Part shown: one piece after another, positions 61,166-64,000 of the stretch
How the letters are laid out: every line of letters begins with the position of its first letter
Numbering within the stretch: the stretch's first letter is position 1
Notes under the pieces: generated by a model
The model's database searches: none
Told to the model about the DNA's origin: nothing
What the model saw: only the letters and a program-made list of their open reading frames with translations
Program-made: the position numbers and the translations under genes
Source: Aphrophora alni
Lineage: Eukaryota > Arthropoda > Insecta > Hemiptera > Aphrophoridae
Assembly: GCA_963513935.1 (NCBI GenBank)
Contig: OY740769.1
Coordinates: 102,899,762 to 102,963,761, forward strand
DNA: 64,000 bases
Direction: 5' to 3'

Positions 61166-63109
61166 GTCGTGTATTGTTTCTTATACACAAATGATGGCAA
61201 ATGTCGGAACAAACAATAATATTAACATGGAGAGATGTTAATACAAATTTTATCTGTTAAAGTTATACCTTTCTTTGCAGGTATATTTGTAATCTGTCTT
61301 CCAGATTTCCCATTACGTTTCGTCACAGTGGTTGTTATTATTCTGTGATCTTGTTCATTTTAAATCAACTTACTTAGACAAACACTCAAATCCGGAAAAG
61401 GTTCACATTAAGAGACAAGTTCTTTTTTTTTTTTTTAATGAGACGTCTCGAAAATAGTTTACTCAAAACATTTTATAGAAAGTCTCCCCATCGTCGAACC
61501 ACACGATGTTCATGTCAACTTAAAAGCAACGCAACTGTCGTTCTAAGAAATAAGGTATTTTCCCGTAGCGCTTTGACTTGACAATGTGACATGCATCATC
61601 TTAAAAAAAATAAGTTCAAATTACTTCAATCTCCGCTAACTCAGGGTCAGACTGTGAAGAGGACGGTAATGGAGCTCTCTTGGACTTTCACCGAACTAGT
61701 AGCGGAGGTTATCTTTATTTACGCAGCCTAACAACGTAAAATGAGTTTTATCTGACGTAATGTTACTTCATCTCAAGAAACTGTTGAGATAAAAGATGGA
61801 AACCGGTCTGACGAAAATATTACTCTCGCACTTTAATCGTATTTCGAAATCTCGTAGTGACGAGGAATATTAAAATTAGTGCGAAGTACACATTGAGTTG
61901 CAATCACACTTACGATTTTTTTCTTTTTTAATGATTCAAGAACAAAAGTGTTATCCTAAAATGACATCTATTCCAATATTGATTTCACCACCAAATACTA
62001 CAAACATTTTCTCACACACACATTTCCACAATCAAATAAAAACGAATGAAATCTAATCTTCACCTAAAATTTTAGTTCGTTAGATGCCAATAAAAAACTG
62101 AATATAAACCATGGACCATATAAGTCTAAATGAAATTGATGAAAATTTAGTTTTTTGTCATGCAGCAATGTTTCATTTTTTTTTTTTGTTGCCGATTATC
62201 CCTAAACCGTAATATACTTGATATTTTCCACGTAGGTTTATGACTAAAATTTTCCCTTTTCACTTAACTTTTAATGAAATCGTAGAGTTGGTTTTGTGTA
62301 ATTACATTTTTTTACAACTGCTCCATGGTCGATGGTTAAGGGTTTTTACATATAAATTACGAATCGATTTTTTTTAAAAGTAGGCAACTATATGTTTTTT
62401 TTTTTTTTTTTTCAGGTTCTTATAGGCTACACTTAAAAATCATTTGATGAAATCGTAATAGTCGATTTTGAGAAAATCATAATTTTTAGTTTTATTTTTT
62501 ATACCAACATTTACTAATTATTGAGTTATCAAAATAAAAGAAAAAAATTCCCGAGATATGCCCAAAATACCCCCCCCCCGTACCAAATTTGATTAAAGTC
62601 GTTATACTAGTTTAGACTATAGAGCACTGAACATACGACAGACATGGGCAGACACAAATTATTCATAAACCACTTTTTGACTCAAGAGACTACAAAACGA
62701 ATATATCATAAAAACCTCCACATGGTTTTTTGTTCCATCACTTAACTTACATGTGTGAAAGTAAAAATTGTGATTTAAAATCATCGAGTTTTTCTTTAGA
62801 AAAATAAATAAAGTGAATAGTAATTAAAGTAGAGTTGTTTTAATATTAACCTGTATTTTGTGTCATCTTCAAAATATAATAAAACTAAAAACAATTTGCA
62901 ATATATGTTAAATCTATAGGGATTCTAAAATTATTTTTAAAATAATGTTTTTGTTTTTTAAAGTACAACTAATGTTTTTATGAAACATTTTGAATGTTTT
63001 AAAACTCTCAACAATGTTCTAGCACATTAAGTAATACATAATAATATTTAAATCAAACGGTAATAGTAAATAAATTATTACAGCTATTGTAAAGAAAAAA
63101 CCTATTTCA
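61166..63109. other. AT-rich sequence with decayed repeat end
   Basis: 61430-61900 is less AT-rich without a recognisable frame; it contains CTCCGCTA and TAGCGGAG as a small inverted pair. C10 lies at 62570-62579. 62581-62660 carries AAATTTGATTAAAGTCGTTA, TAGAGCACTGAACATACGAC and AGACATGGGCAGACAC, the end of a widespread arthropod repeat related in style to R4. Confidence 0.45.
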
Positions 63110-63305
63110 TTATAAAATAAGAAGAGAATATAACATAAAATGAAGACCTCTAACTATCGAGTATTTTAATATCGTCAAGATCGGAAGAGAACAATGGTTG
63201 GTCAAGAGACACCAAAAGAAAGTTAATAGTGGGGGATTTTTCTCTTGAATAAAAGGAAAAAGGTAGATCCCTCGGTATCGACACGCCCGTACTCCATTAC
63301 GGGCC
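63110..63305 (-). mobile_element. dispersed repeat R1, copy e
   Basis: On the minus strand: GGAGTACGGGCGTGTCGATA, CCGAGGGATCTACC, ACCATTGTTCTCTTCCGATC, TTAAAATACTCGATAGTTAG and AGGTCTTCATTTTATGTTAT. The right half matches copy c very closely; the centre is diverged. Confidence 0.72.
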
Positions 63306-64000
63306 TACGGTTAGCGGTTTAACACACAATCATACGAAACAAAAAATGGTAAGAGTCATAGAACATGATCTCGCTTTGCTTACAAATATTAACAAAAGTT
63401 TAAGTATACAATTAGAGAAAATAGAATTAATACAGATAAAAGCTTGCATAATCAACATTTTGTTTGTGAGTTGGTTTTCGAAAAAAAAAATTAAATTCTA
63501 TTAAACGTCCAACCATACAACTTTAATTTGTCTTATTTTTGGTAACCATATTCTTCCAAATATTTCAACTGGTTACCTCAATTTTATTCTACATATAAAA
63601 ATAGCCACATCACAAAAAAAAAACTTTGAAAACCATATACATATAAAATGTATGTGAGACTAAAATTTCACTGTAGTTAAATTTTACATCGGGATAAGTA
63701 CCTAGTAAAAATATCTTGATAAAAATTTTAATTTTGAATCCATTATTGTTGATTGAAGATATACAATATTTTGAAATAACTTAAAGTAAAATTCTGTATA
63801 TAAATAAAGTAAAATTTCAATGTAATTCGATTTTCTGTGTGTGGAATGAATTGATTTATTAAAAATAGTGGATAAAATGCAGAAATTAAATATTTTATCT
63901 TATTTTTACGGTTTTGCCACAATTCCTGGTGATAGGTAGGGAAATTGAATGAAGTAAAAACGCTTTCAAAGCACCCTAAATTTAAGTGAAAAAGTTATTT
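63306..64000. other. AT-rich sequence, no gene
   Basis: No open frame of interest, no repeat partner and no structure noticed up to the window edge. Confidence 0.5.

Overview
This is AT-rich eukaryotic DNA from a non-coding, repeat-filled part of a genome. I found no intact protein-coding gene, rRNA, functional tRNA, CRISPR array or bacterial-type operon. Every longer open frame is short, lies inside a repeat, or is a broken piece of a transposable element. An arthropod, probably an insect, fits best: a short interstitial run of the insect telomere word TTAGG, a mariner-like transposase of the type common in insects, RTE-like and jockey/CR1-like LINE fragments, and a relic of the DUF7869-type protein family that is multi-copy in many arthropods. 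The species cannot be told from this.

Layout. 0-5 kb: AT microsatellite, a diverged AAT-rich array (1158-1955), a 24-bp tandem repeat and a TTAGG run. 5-13 kb: a decayed jockey/CR1-like LINE (6240-7330, plus strand) and three tandem arrays with units of about 83, 77 and 85 bp. 13.4-17.3 kb: a full-length but dead mariner-like element (13389-14616) and a 413-bp deletion derivative of another (16851-17263). 20.2-20.9 kb: a 20-bp minisatellite with a 140-bp higher-order unit. 22-25 kb: an RTE-like LINE tail, an inverted pair of hairpin motifs, and an unidentified coding relic (24423-24794). 26.7-29.4 kb: SINE-like sequence and a 672-bp element with inverted termini of about 125 bp. 43.2-45 kb: a nearly perfect palindrome with 112-bp arms (43222-43586) and a 64-bp minisatellite. 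47.6-49.9 kb: two more RTE-like LINE fragments, one with reverse-transcriptase motifs A and C. 51-54 kb: a tandem repeat of about 98 bp and pairs of dispersed repeats. 55.4-56.2 kb: the DUF7869-like pseudogene. 58.3 kb: a (CT)n microsatellite and a tRNA-like SINE head.

The most notable unexplained signal is a small hairpin motif, CTGANGAT - short stem-loop - GAAAC (or AAAAC). It occurs in nine clear or degenerate copies on both strands (8.2, 8.3, 22.3, 22.4, 31.9, 35.6, 43.3, 43.5 and 61.1 kb). Two pairs are arranged head to head as fold-backs and one pair in tandem. It resembles a hammerhead ribozyme core with one extra base, and may be the mark of an unclassified retroelement family. No genes here work together: the window is a graveyard of mobile DNA plus satellites.
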